DNA from: CAXXOK01 sp963675655
GTDB lineage: Bacteria; Bacillota; Clostridia; Christensenellales; Aristaeellaceae
Assembly (NCBI GenBank): GCA_963675655.1
Contig: OY776489.1
Coordinates: 2,046,001 to 2,110,000 of the forward strand
Reading direction: 5' to 3'
DNA: 64,000 nucleotides
The position numbers and the translations under genes are program-made. Below are positions 7,828-16,118 of this stretch, in pieces (position 1 is the first letter of the stretch; every line of letters begins with the position of its first letter). Under the pieces are notes generated by a model, which searched no databases, had not been told where the DNA came from, and worked only from the letters and a program-made list of their open reading frames with translations.

Positions 7828-10053
7828 ATGGAAAAGTTGACGGCTACCGTATTGGAAACCGTGTTCCGCAATGAGGATAACGGTTATTCGGTGCTGCATG
7901 TCGCGGTGGGGCGCAGTCAGCAAACCGTGGTGGGTTCCATGCTGGAACTATCCTCTGGAGAAAATGTAACGTTTCAGGGGGATTGGACGGAGCATTCCGT
8001 ATACGGTAAACAGTTTGCTGCGAAAACCTGCGAAATTACGCCGCCGGACTCCCTGTCCTCCGTGGAAAAATATCTGGGGTCGGGGCTCATCCGCGGTATT
8101 GGCCCGGCAACAGCAAAACTGATCGTGAAGCATTTCGGGATGGATGCGATCAGCATTTTGGATGAACACCCGGAACGGCTGACCGAAGTAACCGGTATTG
8201 GCCCGAAAAAAGCGGCGATGATACTGGAAAGCTATACCGAACAGATGAGCATGCGGCGCGTGATGCTCTTTTTGCAAAACTATGGGTTAAGCCCCAATCT
8301 GTCGACCAAAATTGCGAAGTACTATGGCGAAGCCGCCATCGACCTGATAAAGCAAAATCCCTACCGGCTGGTGACTGATATTGAGGGCGTAGGGTTTCTT
8401 ACGGCAGACCGGATTGCGCTGAGCATGGGGCTGGACCCGCACAGCGAGTTCCGTGTGCGTTCGGCGCTGTATTACCTGCTGACGGATGCGGCAATGAGCA
8501 GCGGGCATACCTACCTGCCAAAACCGCTGTTGGCGCAGCGTGCCGTGCAGATGCTGCGGGTTGAGGAAAGCTTGGTGGAAAATCAGCTTACACAGGCACT
8601 GCTGACCAAAATGCTTATGGGTTTCCGCCTGCCGGATCAGGAGGAGGATTGCCTTTGCCTGCCATTTTATTTTCAAGCGGAGAGCGAAATTGCCACGCGT
8701 TTGCATTATCTAATGGAATCACGGCCTTATAAAAAAGTAACTGGGCTTGCCCAGCGGTTGGCTGCGTTGGAAGCGGAATTAAATATTCACCTTAGCCCTA
8801 TGCAGCGGCAGGCGGTGCAGAGCGCCGTGCAGGAAGGGGTGCTGATCATCACCGGCGGTCCCGGCACGGGCAAAACCACCATTATCCGCTGCATTCTGCG
8901 GCTATTGGGGGATGAGAACGATATACTGCTTTGTGCGCCGACTGGGCGTGCTGCCAAGCGGATGACCGAGGCAACCGGCGCGGAGGCAAAAACCATCCAT
9001 CGTATGCTGGAATATGGCGGCGAGGAGAATGTTTTCGTACGAGACGAGAATTATCCGCTGGAAACGGATTGCCTGATTGTGGATGAAATGAGCATGGTGG
9101 ACGTATCGCTAATGCGCGGGCTGCTTAGGGCTGTACTGCCAGGTACCCGGCTGATACTGGTCGGCGACGCCGATCAGCTGCCCAGCGTGGGAGCAGGTAA
9201 TGTGCTGCGTGATCTGCTGCAAAGCGATGTGATCCCCAGCGTACGTTTAACCGATATTTTCCGGCAGGATGAAAGCAGCATGATCGTAGTGAATGCCCAC
9301 CGTATCAACGAGGGAGAACTGCCTGCCCTCAATGCCAAAGGCGCGGACTTCTTTTTTGAACGCAGGGTATCCCAAAGCGAGGCGGCGGAGACGATTTGTG
9401 CTTTATTAAAAAACCGTCTGCCGAAATACCTGGGTTTCCCCAAAAAAAGCTGGCAGCAGGAAGCAATACGAGCGATACAGGTGCTCAGCCCTACTAAAAA
9501 GGGTGACTGTGGCAGCCTGAACCTGAACCGGCTGTTGCAAACCGCGTTAAACCCGGAAAAGCAGGGCTTGGATTCGCTGCTGCACGGTGAAACGGAGTTC
9601 CGCGTCGGCGATAAGGTAATTCAGACGAAAAATGATTATCAACTGGCGTTTTTACGGCAAACGACAACCGGCGTGGAAGAAGGCGCTGGGGTTTTCAATG
9701 GAGACGTCGGTTACATAGAGGCGGTAGATCCCGCAGAACATCTGCTCACGGTGTGCTTTGATGAGGAGCGCCATGTGACCTATCAAAAGCAGCAGCTGGA
9801 TGCACTGGAGCTGGCATATTGCCTGACGGTGCATAAAAGTCAGGGATGCGAGTTTCCTGTGGTGGTGATGCCGGTAGTGGGTGGGCCGCCGATGCTGATG
9901 GCTCGCAACCTGCTGTACACCGCGCTGACCCGTGCGCGCCAGCTGGTGGTGCTGGTAGGGCGCGAAGAAGTGATAGGGCAGATGGTAGCGAATAACCATG
10001 TTGTTAAGCGGTACACGACTTTGCGGGCGCGCCTTGAGGCAATGATCGTATGA
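7828..10053 (+). CDS. recD2: RecD2-family SF1B DNA helicase
   Basis: 741 aa, the usual length for the RecD2/YrrC group that works without RecBC. An N-terminal OB-like part is followed by helix-hairpin-helix segments (RGIGPATAKLI, VTGIGPKKAAMIL), then the helicase core: Walker A GGPGTGKTT near residue 347, motif II DEMSMVD, GDADQLPSVGAGNVL (motif III), and the C-terminal domain with LTVHKSQGCEFPVVV and YTALTRARQLVVLVG. It is a 5'-3' helicase implicated in DNA repair and replication-fork stability. AGGAGAG precedes the start. It overlaps comF by 4 bp. Confidence 0.93.
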   Translation: MEKLTATVLETVFRNEDNGYSVLHVAVGRSQQTVVGSMLELSSGENVTFQGDWTEHSVYGKQFAAKTCEITPPDSLSSVEKYLGSGLIRGIGPATAKLIVKHFGMDAISILDEHPERLTEVTGIGPKKAAMILESYTEQMSMRRVMLFLQNYGLSPNLSTKIAKYYGEAAIDLIKQNPYRLVTDIEGVGFLTADRIALSMGLDPHSEFRVRSALYYLLTDAAMSSGHTYLPKPLLAQRAVQMLRVEESLVENQLTQALLTKMLMGFRLPDQEEDCLCLPFYFQAESEIATRLHYLMESRPYKKVTGLAQRLAALEAELNIHLSPMQRQAVQSAVQEGVLIITGGPGTGKTTIIRCILRLLGDENDILLCAPTGRAAKRMTEATGAEAKTIHRMLEYGGEENVFVRDENYPLETDCLIVDEMSMVDVSLMRGLLRAVLPGTRLILVGDADQLPSVGAGNVLRDLLQSDVIPSVRLTDIFRQDESSMIVVNAHRINEGELPALNAKGADFFFERRVSQSEAAETICALLKNRLPKYLGFPKKSWQQEAIRAIQVLSPTKKGDCGSLNLNRLLQTALNPEKQGLDSLLHGETEFRVGDKVIQTKNDYQLAFLRQTTTGVEEGAGVFNGDVGYIEAVDPAEHLLTVCFDEERHVTYQKQQLDALELAYCLTVHKSQGCEFPVVVMPVVGGPPMLMARNLLYTALTRARQLVVLVGREEVIGQMVANNHVVKRYTTLRARLEAMIV

Positions 10054-10727
10054 TAGAACCGCTTACTAAACTGCTTACTTTGTTATTTCCGCAGCGTATG
10101 GTGTGCCATGCTTGCGGCTTACCGCTGCATCATCGTGAAGGTTTGCTTTGCGGTGCGTGTATGAAAGCATTGGGAATGCATGCCTATCCTACAGAGCGTG
10201 CGCCGGCACCGCCGGGCGAATATGTAGGGTTTGCCGCTTCCGCCTATGAATATCAGGGTACGGCGGCGCGGTTGATTAAAGCGCTGAAGTTTCAGGCGGA
10301 TTACACGGCGGCAGTCCCTTTGGCCGCAGGGATGGCGGCGCTTTATACGGCGCTTCCGCAGTTGCGGCAAGCACAATTGTGTACCGCTGTGCCTGTGCAC
10401 CCGAAACGGCTGCGCAGACGTGGGTATAATCAGGCGGAGGTATTGGCAAAAACTTTTGCACAGCTGACAGGTGTTACCGTGCAAACCCAAGTGCTAATGC
10501 GCAGGCATCACCGCCATTCGCAGGTGGGGCAGGGGCGGGAAGAGCGCCTGCGGAACATTGAAAATGCATTTGCGGTGGTACCGGATGCCGCCGCACTCAT
10601 TACCGGAAAAACGGTTTTGCTGATTGACGATGTGTACACCACTGGAGCCACATCGGAAGAATGTGCCAAAGTCTTGGTCCGTGCGGGCGCGGATAGTGTA
10701 ACAGTCCTCACGGCTTGCCGGGCGTAG
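10050..10727 (+). CDS. comF: ComF-family amidophosphoribosyltransferase-like protein
   Basis: 225 aa. An N-terminal four-Cys zinc finger (CHACGLPL and CGACM) precedes a type I phosphoribosyltransferase domain whose PRPP-binding signature is LLIDDVYTTGATSEECAK near the C-terminus; GYNQAEVLAK and RHSQVGQGREERLRN blocks are also typical. In naturally competent bacteria ComFC acts with the ComFA helicase in DNA uptake; comFA is not here, and RecD2 takes the upstream position. The ATG overlaps the recD2 stop (ATGA), so the two are co-translated. Confidence 0.88.
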   Translation: MIEPLTKLLTLLFPQRMVCHACGLPLHHREGLLCGACMKALGMHAYPTERAPAPPGEYVGFAASAYEYQGTAARLIKALKFQADYTAAVPLAAGMAALYTALPQLRQAQLCTAVPVHPKRLRRRGYNQAEVLAKTFAQLTGVTVQTQVLMRRHHRHSQVGQGREERLRNIENAFAVVPDAAALITGKTVLLIDDVYTTGATSEECAKVLVRAGADSVTVLTACRA

Positions 10728-10956
10728 GCGAAACAAGTAGTTTGCTATGCTTAAAAACGTCAAAATTGACTGGATTTCTGCTCTTTGCAGTGAAAAGTAG
10801 TATAATGTGACTAAATATATACCGAAATATACATATGTTTTCAACGAAAAGTGTATTTTGCGTTGAAATGCAAACGTTTGCCCGGTTGGTTCAAAACGCC
10901 GCAAACCCTTTTCGTGTAAGGTTTTTGATTATTTCATGATTTTTCACGGAACGTTC

Positions 10957-10985
10957 TTGCATTTCAGATGATGCTACTGTATAAT
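10957..10985 (+). promoter_or_regulatory. Predicted promoter of the HPr-like gene
   Basis: TTGCAT (10957-10962), exactly 17 bp, TATAAT (10980-10985), about 38 bp before the start codon. The preceding 230 bp after comF hold no gene; they are AT-rich, with a second isolated TATAAT at 10801 lacking a usable -35. Confidence 0.6.
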
Positions 10986-11022
10986 AGGTTCGTAGCCTGA
11001 TAAGGAAAGGAGGCTTTATGCA

Positions 11023-11250
11023 ATGAAGTCTGTTAACATCAAGCTGAGCCTGGCGGAGAACGTCAAGTCCTTTGTGAACATCGTCAATCGCTATCCTTAT
11101 GATGTAGATCTTCGCGCCGGACGCCACGTGGTAGATGCGAAGTCGATTCTGGGTATCTTCAGCCTCGATCTGAGCAAACCCATTACGATGGAGATTTACT
11201 CCGATTCCTGTGACGATCTCCTCAGCGACATTAAGCCGTTCATGGCTTAA
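11023..11250 (+). CDS. HPr-like protein lacking the phosphorylatable histidine
   Basis: 75 aa with the HPr length and fold pattern, including AKSILGIFSLDL, which matches the conserved segment around regulatory Ser46 (KSIMGVMSL). The active-site segment that reads LHARPA in HPr is replaced by NVKSFV, so His15 is absent and the protein cannot pass phosphate in the sugar PTS. The closest functional parallel is Crh of B. subtilis, which also lacks His15 and acts through Ser46-P in carbon catabolite repression. AGGAAAGGAGG lies 9 nt upstream of the ATG. It is monocistronic with its own promoter. Family membership is good; a Crh-like role is inference. Confidence 0.78.
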   Translation: MKSVNIKLSLAENVKSFVNIVNRYPYDVDLRAGRHVVDAKSILGIFSLDLSKPITMEIYSDSCDDLLSDIKPFMA

Positions 11251-11392
11251 TAACGCGCCAGCCGTTTCTGACTACTTTTCATTTCGTGTGCTTATCGTGC
11301 CGATAGAAAAATAGCAGATACGGTGGACAAACCGGCACCGCGATTCCGCGGGCCATTCTGATTCACAATTCCGGCCCCTAGCGGGTCATGTG

Positions 11393-11424
11393 CGGGGCAA
11401 AGCAATGCTTTGCCCCGTTGTTTT
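11393..11424 (+). terminator. Rho-independent terminator
   Basis: Perfect 11-bp stem CGGGGCAAAGC/GCTTTGCCCCG with a 3-nt loop, then TTGTTTT. It lies immediately before the ribosome site of the next gene, so it ends transcripts from upstream or acts as an attenuator in the 11251-11438 spacer. Confidence 0.75.
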
Positions 11425-11438
11425 ATGCAGGAGGCGCT

Positions 11439-12224
11439 ATGCCGATTCAATCCCCCCCACGCAAGGTATCGGAAACGGAAAATATGCTCAGGCTCCTGCT
11501 GTGCGTTGATGTGCTGGGCAATGTATCCGCCTCGCAGCTGTGGACCTTTGTTGCAGAGCAGGAAGTAATGGATTATGTATCCATGCGGCTTTGCCTGCAT
11601 AAGCTGATTACCGCAGGCGAGCTGGAGACAGGCGCAGGCGCACTGAATGAGCAATTGTTTATCACGCAGCGCGGTCGCGAAGCGCTGGCGTTGTTTGGCT
11701 CTCGTCTGCCAAACGACGTGACGATGCGGGTTCATATTGCTGCGCCGGAATTTCGTGCGCGGATGATGACGAGCCAACAGGTGCGTGCCGCTTATGAAAC
11801 GGCCAGCCCCGGAGATTATCGCCTGAACTTAGCGGTACAGGAAGGGGAGCTGCCGACCATACGGCTGCATATGGAAACAGGCAGCCGGTCGCTGGCAACC
11901 AAAGCGATCCACCGGTTTGGCCAAAATGCCGCCAGTATCACAACCTACCTTTATAATCTGGCCGCACAGGCGCAGCAGGCACAGGCGGATAGTGTAGCGC
12001 AGGCATTGCCTGTAGATGCGGTGGTTGAACATAGCGCATCCGAGTATATGGCAAAGCTTGTTTTACCCGGCAAAAAGGCCAATCTTACGGTGGAACTGCT
12101 GCTGCCGACACGCGATGTAGCGGAAAGCTTTGTACGCTATCTGCTTTCAGCAGAGCGGGACGAAGCGACGGCGAAAAAACTGGTGGATATGATCTGCGGC
12201 GGGAAGCGGATCGGCCATAAATAA
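11439..12224 (+). CDS. DUF4364-family protein
   Basis: 261 aa cytosolic protein. The N-terminal ~80 residues look like a winged-helix unit (ENMLRLLLCVDVLGNVSASQLWTF, then LHKLITAGEL and FITQRGREAL), which is how DUF4364 proteins of Clostridia begin; the remainder is less conserved. The start ATG 11439 follows GCAGGAGGCG; the longer frame runs through a terminator and is not credible. Function is unknown; the N-terminal fold suggests DNA binding. It has its own terminator downstream. Confidence 0.7.
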   Translation: MPIQSPPRKVSETENMLRLLLCVDVLGNVSASQLWTFVAEQEVMDYVSMRLCLHKLITAGELETGAGALNEQLFITQRGREALALFGSRLPNDVTMRVHIAAPEFRARMMTSQQVRAAYETASPGDYRLNLAVQEGELPTIRLHMETGSRSLATKAIHRFGQNAASITTYLYNLAAQAQQAQADSVAQALPVDAVVEHSASEYMAKLVLPGKKANLTVELLLPTRDVAESFVRYLLSAERDEATAKKLVDMICGGKRIGHK

Positions 12225-12259
12225 CACTGTGCAGGTCATCCATACACTGCTTTATTTCG

Positions 12260-12287
12260 GGACTGTATTACCTGTGTAATGCAGTCC
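12260..12287 (+). terminator. Predicted terminator after the DUF4364 gene
   Basis: Stem GGACTG-t-ATTAC with GTAAT-g-CAGTCC, 4-nt loop, followed by TGTTCCATTTT. It is 35 bp past the stop. Confidence 0.6.
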
Positions 12288-12433
12288 TGTTCCATTTTCG
12301 CAGCAGGGAAAATAACAGTGCCGCTGTAAACCATGCTTGTGGTAGACGGTGGCATTAGTTTAGCAAGATTTCTCGCTCGCGCCAATGCGGCGACAGGCAA
12401 ATGTGGCGGTATGCGCTAGCCGAATCTGCCGTC

Positions 12434-12462
12434 TTTACATACTGCCATCCCTGTGTTATGCT
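12434..12462 (+). promoter_or_regulatory. tdk: Predicted tdk promoter
   Basis: TTTACA (12434-12439), 17 bp, TATGCT (12457-12462), about 30 bp before the GTG start. Confidence 0.5.
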
Positions 12463-12493
12463 GTGCTTACAGATTCCTGCGGGAGGGTGAAAC

Positions 12494-13096
12494 GTGGCAA
12501 AACTGTATTTTCGCTATGGAGCTATGGGCTCCAGCAAAACAGCCAACGCAATTATGGTGCGGCATAACTATTTGGAGCGCAACCAGAAAGTGTTAATGTT
12601 AAAGCCGAGGCTGGATAAACGGGACGGCTCCAATTTGGTTGCCTCGCGCTGCGGCTTGCAATGTGAGTGTAATTATGTGGAAGAATTAGAGCAGATGGAT
12701 GTAACGGCGTATGACTGCATCATCGTGGATGAGGCGCAGTTTATGACCAAGGCGCAGGTGGAGTATATGGTTCACGTAGTGGACGATTTGCATATTCCGG
12801 TTATCGCCTATGGCTTACGCGCAGATTTTCGCGGTAATTTTTTTGAGGGCAGCCAGTGGCTGATGGCATGGGCGGATACGATTGAAGAGGTGAAAACCAT
12901 CTGCTGGTGCGGGAAAAAAGCAACCTGCAATGCACGTATCGTAGATGGGAAAGTTGCAAAAACAGGTGAGCAAATTGTACTGGGTGGCAGTGAAAGCTAC
13001 ACAAGCCTGTGCCGTAAACATTGGATGGATGGCAATCTAGGCTCGTCGGATACGTCTGCAGTCATCTGCGAAAAAGGCGAAGAAGTGCCGACCTGA
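12494..13096 (+). CDS. tdk: Thymidine kinase (type II)
   Basis: 200 aa, GTG start after GGGAGGG. Thymidine kinase phosphorylates thymidine to dTMP for nucleoside salvage. The phosphate-binding loop is GAMGSSKTANA, the acidic metal residue lies in CIIVDEAQFM, and the lasso/zinc region has Cys pairs (CWCGKKATCNAR and a later SLCRKHW). The substrate loop GSESYTSLCRKH is typical. The gene is monocistronic, between its own promoter and a shared terminator. It fits functionally with the nucleoside transporter at 18.7-23.7 kb and deoC at 41.5 kb. Confidence 0.94.
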   Translation: MAKLYFRYGAMGSSKTANAIMVRHNYLERNQKVLMLKPRLDKRDGSNLVASRCGLQCECNYVEELEQMDVTAYDCIIVDEAQFMTKAQVEYMVHVVDDLHIPVIAYGLRADFRGNFFEGSQWLMAWADTIEEVKTICWCGKKATCNARIVDGKVAKTGEQIVLGGSESYTSLCRKHWMDGNLGSSDTSAVICEKGEEVPT

Positions 13097-13123
13097 TAAC
13101 CGTATACCCAAATTAAAAAGAGA

Positions 13124-13156
13124 CGGGGCATTCCAAAAACTTGGAATGCCCCGTTT
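13124..13156. terminator. Bidirectional terminator between tdk and the minus-strand run
   Basis: Perfect 13-bp stem CGGGGCATTCCAA/TTGGAATGCCCCG with a 4-nt loop, TTTAT on one side and TTTTTAATTT on the other. It separates convergent transcription units. Confidence 0.85.
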
Positions 13157-13184
13157 ATGCTCCAAATTGGCCGTATAGGCTGCT

Positions 13185-13649
13185 TTAACGGTCGGGCAGC
13201 AGCTCCAACTCATCCTGTACAAACTGCGCGCAGGCCTCCACATAAGCGGTACAGGGACGACGCTGCGTGTAGTACTCCGCAGTGCGTTCCGCAGGCTTGG
13301 CGGTGGGGGTGATGCCATGCGACAGCAGCAAGTCACGGCAGATGATGGTTTTAAACTGCAAGCGGAAGGAATCCGCCTTTTGCTGTATTAGCGCATAATG
13401 CTTCTCTTTCGCTTCCTGGTCGCCGGGCAGGTAACCCTTCAGTGCGCCCAGCGCCATGCTCATGGCTAAAAACGCGCCGCATACTTCACGCAACCCGCCA
13501 ACGCCGCCGCCGAAAGAGCCGCTCAGCTTTTGCGCGGCTTCCTCCGTCATGCCCATTTCATCATGAAAAGCGGTAAAAACTGATTGTGCGCAGCTGGAAC
13601 CACTGTTAAAGTAATCGCATGCACGTTCGACATAGGTTTTTTTATCCAT
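13185..13649 (-). CDS. C_GCAxxG_C_C family protein
   Basis: 154 aa. The family is named for its spaced cysteines, seen here as SCAQSVFTAF near the N-terminus, GGGVGGLREVCGAFLA in the middle, then ICRDLL and PCTAYVEACAQFV near the C-terminus. Such proteins are common in anaerobes, often beside redox or metal-handling genes; some are suspected to bind a cofactor, but no function is established. It is the last gene of a minus-strand run below Mrp and DUF3842, 8 bp from mrp, so co-transcription is likely. Confidence 0.75.
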   Translation of the reverse strand: MDKKTYVERACDYFNSGSSCAQSVFTAFHDEMGMTEEAAQKLSGSFGGGVGGLREVCGAFLAMSMALGALKGYLPGDQEAKEKHYALIQQKADSFRLQFKTIICRDLLLSHGITPTAKPAERTAEYYTQRRPCTAYVEACAQFVQDELELLPDR

Positions 13650-13657
13650 GCTGCTCC

Positions 13658-14500
13658 TTACTCGTGGCTGCGTGGCTGCAAATCGACCAAAGCGTTGGTT
13701 AATTCATCCAGCCAGTCACCGGAGAACAGCTCAATCAGTCCGCGGTCGCACCCGGAGCTCAGCTTAGGATCCATCGGTACGCGCGCCGCATGGGGAATGT
13801 CGTAGGTTTTTGCCAGCTCTTCTACATGGCTTTCGCCAAACACTTCGATTTTCTCGCTGCATTTGGGGCAGAGAACATAGCTCATGTTCTCGACAATGCC
13901 CAGCGTGGGGATGTTCATCATATTGGTCATCTTCAGCGCTTTTTCCACAATCATGCCGACCAACTGCTGCGGGGTGGTTACCAGTACGGCAGCGTCCACA
14001 GGAATGCTCTGGAATACCGTCAGCATGACATCGCCAGTTCCCGGAGGCATATCGATGAACAGAACATCCTTTTCGCCCCAGATGACGTCCGTCCAGAACT
14101 GTTTCACCGCGCCGGCGATAATCGGGCCGCGCCATACGACCGGATCGGTATCGTTTTCCAGCATCAGATTCAGGCTCATTACATCAATTCCGGTTTTAGT
14201 GCGTACCGGAAAAATGCCGTAATCGGTGCCGCTTGCCTTCTCGGTCAAGCCGAACGCTTTGGGGATGGAGGGGCCGGTAATATCTGCATCCAGAATGCCG
14301 ACCTTCAGCCCCTGACGCTGCGCCAGCACAGCCAGTAGCGCGGTGACAAGGCTTTTCCCTACGCCGCCTTTACCGCTGCATACGCCGATCACTTTACGAA
14401 TGTGGCTCTGCTCGTGGGGTTTTTCCAGCAGGCTTTCGGGTTTGCGGGAATCGCAGCTTTGGCTGCAGCTGCCGCAATCGTGATTACAAGTTTCACTCAT
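13658..14500 (-). CDS. mrp: Mrp/NBP35-family iron-sulfur carrier ATPase
   Basis: 280 aa. The deviant Walker A CSGKGGVGKSLVTALL is near residue 40 and the family CxxC appears later as YVLCPKCSEKIEVFG. Mrp proteins hold and transfer Fe-S clusters to apoproteins. The N-terminus carries an additional cluster of cysteines (CNHDCGSCSQSC), as in some anaerobe and eukaryotic Nbp35 members, which could hold a further cluster. It lies between a Cys-rich protein and DUF3842 on the minus strand. Confidence 0.88.
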   Translation of the reverse strand: MSETCNHDCGSCSQSCDSRKPESLLEKPHEQSHIRKVIGVCSGKGGVGKSLVTALLAVLAQRQGLKVGILDADITGPSIPKAFGLTEKASGTDYGIFPVRTKTGIDVMSLNLMLENDTDPVVWRGPIIAGAVKQFWTDVIWGEKDVLFIDMPPGTGDVMLTVFQSIPVDAAVLVTTPQQLVGMIVEKALKMTNMMNIPTLGIVENMSYVLCPKCSEKIEVFGESHVEELAKTYDIPHAARVPMDPKLSSGCDRGLIELFSGDWLDELTNALVDLQPRSHE

Positions 14501-14524
14501 GAATATTGTTCCTTTCCGGGTGGT

Positions 14525-14941
14525 TTATTGGCCGGGAGACGCGAAAGCGACAACTGTATCAGCCGCTTCGGCAATCAGCTCGTCCAGCGTTTTAGAGGCT
14601 ACGCCAGCGACGTACAGCCCGCAACGTTCCAGCGGTATCAGCACCTTACGCGCTTCGCTGCGGCTGATGGCCGATGCGATGGTAGGAGAAATCTCCCCCA
14701 GAAGCGCGTTGGCATGCAAAATGCCAATGACACCGACGATGATATCCGCCGTGCGGCATTGGTAGCAAATTGCGTTTTCTCCGGTAGCGCCTTGGGGTGC
14801 GCCCGCACGCAGCATTGTCGTGGTTGCGGTGGCATTGGTACCCAGCGCGATCAGGGATGCGCCGGGCAGCCGGTTTTTAAGCGCGGTGACAAGCGCTTTT
14901 CCCACGCCGCCGCCCTGCCCGTCGATGACCAACACTTTCAA
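14525..14941 (-). CDS. DUF3842-family protein with a P-loop-like N-terminus
   Basis: 138 aa. It begins MKVLVIDGQGGGVGKALVTA, a strand followed by a glycine-rich loop that resembles the deviant P-loop of its neighbour Mrp (GKGGVGKSLVTALL), and continues with ALGTNATATTTMLRAGA and CRTADIIVGVIGI. DUF3842 proteins occur in Clostridia; function unknown. It overlaps the upstream kinase-like gene by 4 bp and precedes mrp by 24 bp. The loop lacks the Ser/Thr that normally follows the Lys, so nucleotide binding is uncertain. Confidence 0.65.
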   Translation of the reverse strand: MKVLVIDGQGGGVGKALVTALKNRLPGASLIALGTNATATTTMLRAGAPQGATGENAICYQCRTADIIVGVIGILHANALLGEISPTIASAISRSEARKVLIPLERCGLYVAGVASKTLDELIAEAADTVVAFASPGQ

Positions 14942-16074
14942 AGGCGCATATCCTCCGTTTCATCCTCGGGGTGCTGTTCGCTGGAAAGGACGATGAGCCC
15001 TTCCAAGGCTTTATGATACGCCTTGAAGTACTGAATTTCAAGTGGTATCCATTCGTTTTGGAAACGTTTCAGCATGGTTTCGCCATTTCGGGCAAGGATG
15101 CGCTGCTCCTGTGCTTCCGGTGAAACCGTCATAAAGGCACGAATCGCATCAAGCTTTTGATACGCGGCCTGAAAAGCAGGGTGAAGCGCATAACTGCCTT
15201 CGATAAACACAACGCTGGCAGGCGCGGTAGCAATTTGGTGCACCCGGCCTGTTTTACAATCGTATTGCCCGTAGGTAAAGGGACCGCCGTGCAGCAAACC
15301 GATTAAAACCTCATCAGCAAACCGCTCATAATGGACGTTTCCGCCGGCCTTTGCTAGCCGCTGCGGTGTGCGCAGTGAAGCAGGTAAAAAGAAATCGTCC
15401 ATATGGAATACGGCGCTGTCGTATAATTGCGAAAGAAGCGCGATCAGTGTGCTTTTCCCAGAGGCGCAATAACCGTCAAGTACGACGGTAGCGCTGCCTT
15501 TTGCTTTCAGCTGTTGCTCAATGGCATACAGTAAGGGCAGCGCGTCTGCAAAGCGTCGCAGTACAACGCGGTACGCTGGCTGGTAGGCGCTGTGGTAGCG
15601 CTCGCTGTGGCGCGGCAGCGGCGCATCCGGCTGTAAAAAGGGTTGTATTGCATCGCTGAGTTCCTGACTCGAATAGGGTAGGCGGAATAAAGCGGAAGAT
15701 GGAACGGTGTCGGACCCGTACTGCTTGCACAAAGCCTGTAATTGCGATAAATTTTGCAAAAACCGCTGCCGGGAAGGCGAAAATTGTGCTTCGGTCACCC
15801 GCATCATTGCTGCGATGCATTGCGGCGACAATGCTCGAACTTGCGGGTTGCGTAAATGGATACGGCATAGACCGTCGCCCAGCGCCTCTATGGGCGGTTC
15901 ATCCGACTGGACGGCGGTTTGATCGATTTCGGCTTGAATACTGCGGACACATGCCGGTTCATCCGGCAATAAGTGTCCGCAGCCAAAAGCGTTATGATAG
16001 AGAAATTTAATCGTGTCAATCGGTTCGGCGCAGGGGTGCGCCTTTACATGTTGAAGGAGAAAGTTTGAGTTCAT
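14938..16074 (-). CDS. Fusion of an uncharacterised N-terminal domain with a uridine-kinase-like P-loop domain
   Basis: 378 aa. Residues ~1-175 form a helical, conserved-looking domain (HPCAEPIDTIKFLYHNAFG, then LCRIHLRN) that I cannot name. The C-terminal ~200 residues are a kinase of the uridine/phosphoribulokinase type: Walker A LDGYCASGKSTL, then FHMDDFFLP, which matches the substrate-binding Asp motif of that superfamily, and VVFIEGSYALHP. A nucleoside or similar small-molecule kinase is plausible; the substrate is unknown. It overlaps DUF3842 downstream (ATGA), so the two are co-translated. Confidence 0.6.
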   Translation of the reverse strand: MNSNFLLQHVKAHPCAEPIDTIKFLYHNAFGCGHLLPDEPACVRSIQAEIDQTAVQSDEPPIEALGDGLCRIHLRNPQVRALSPQCIAAMMRVTEAQFSPSRQRFLQNLSQLQALCKQYGSDTVPSSALFRLPYSSQELSDAIQPFLQPDAPLPRHSERYHSAYQPAYRVVLRRFADALPLLYAIEQQLKAKGSATVVLDGYCASGKSTLIALLSQLYDSAVFHMDDFFLPASLRTPQRLAKAGGNVHYERFADEVLIGLLHGGPFTYGQYDCKTGRVHQIATAPASVVFIEGSYALHPAFQAAYQKLDAIRAFMTVSPEAQEQRILARNGETMLKRFQNEWIPLEIQYFKAYHKALEGLIVLSSEQHPEDETEDMRL

Positions 16075-16118
16075 CTCATACTCCGTTTATCATAGCTAAT
16101 CAGGGAAACAAGCTGTTA

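Noticed and set aside
10766..10806. TTGACT at 10766 with TATAAT at 10801 as a promoter
   Set aside because: Spacer is 29 bp, far too long. The 10957/10980 pair fits better.
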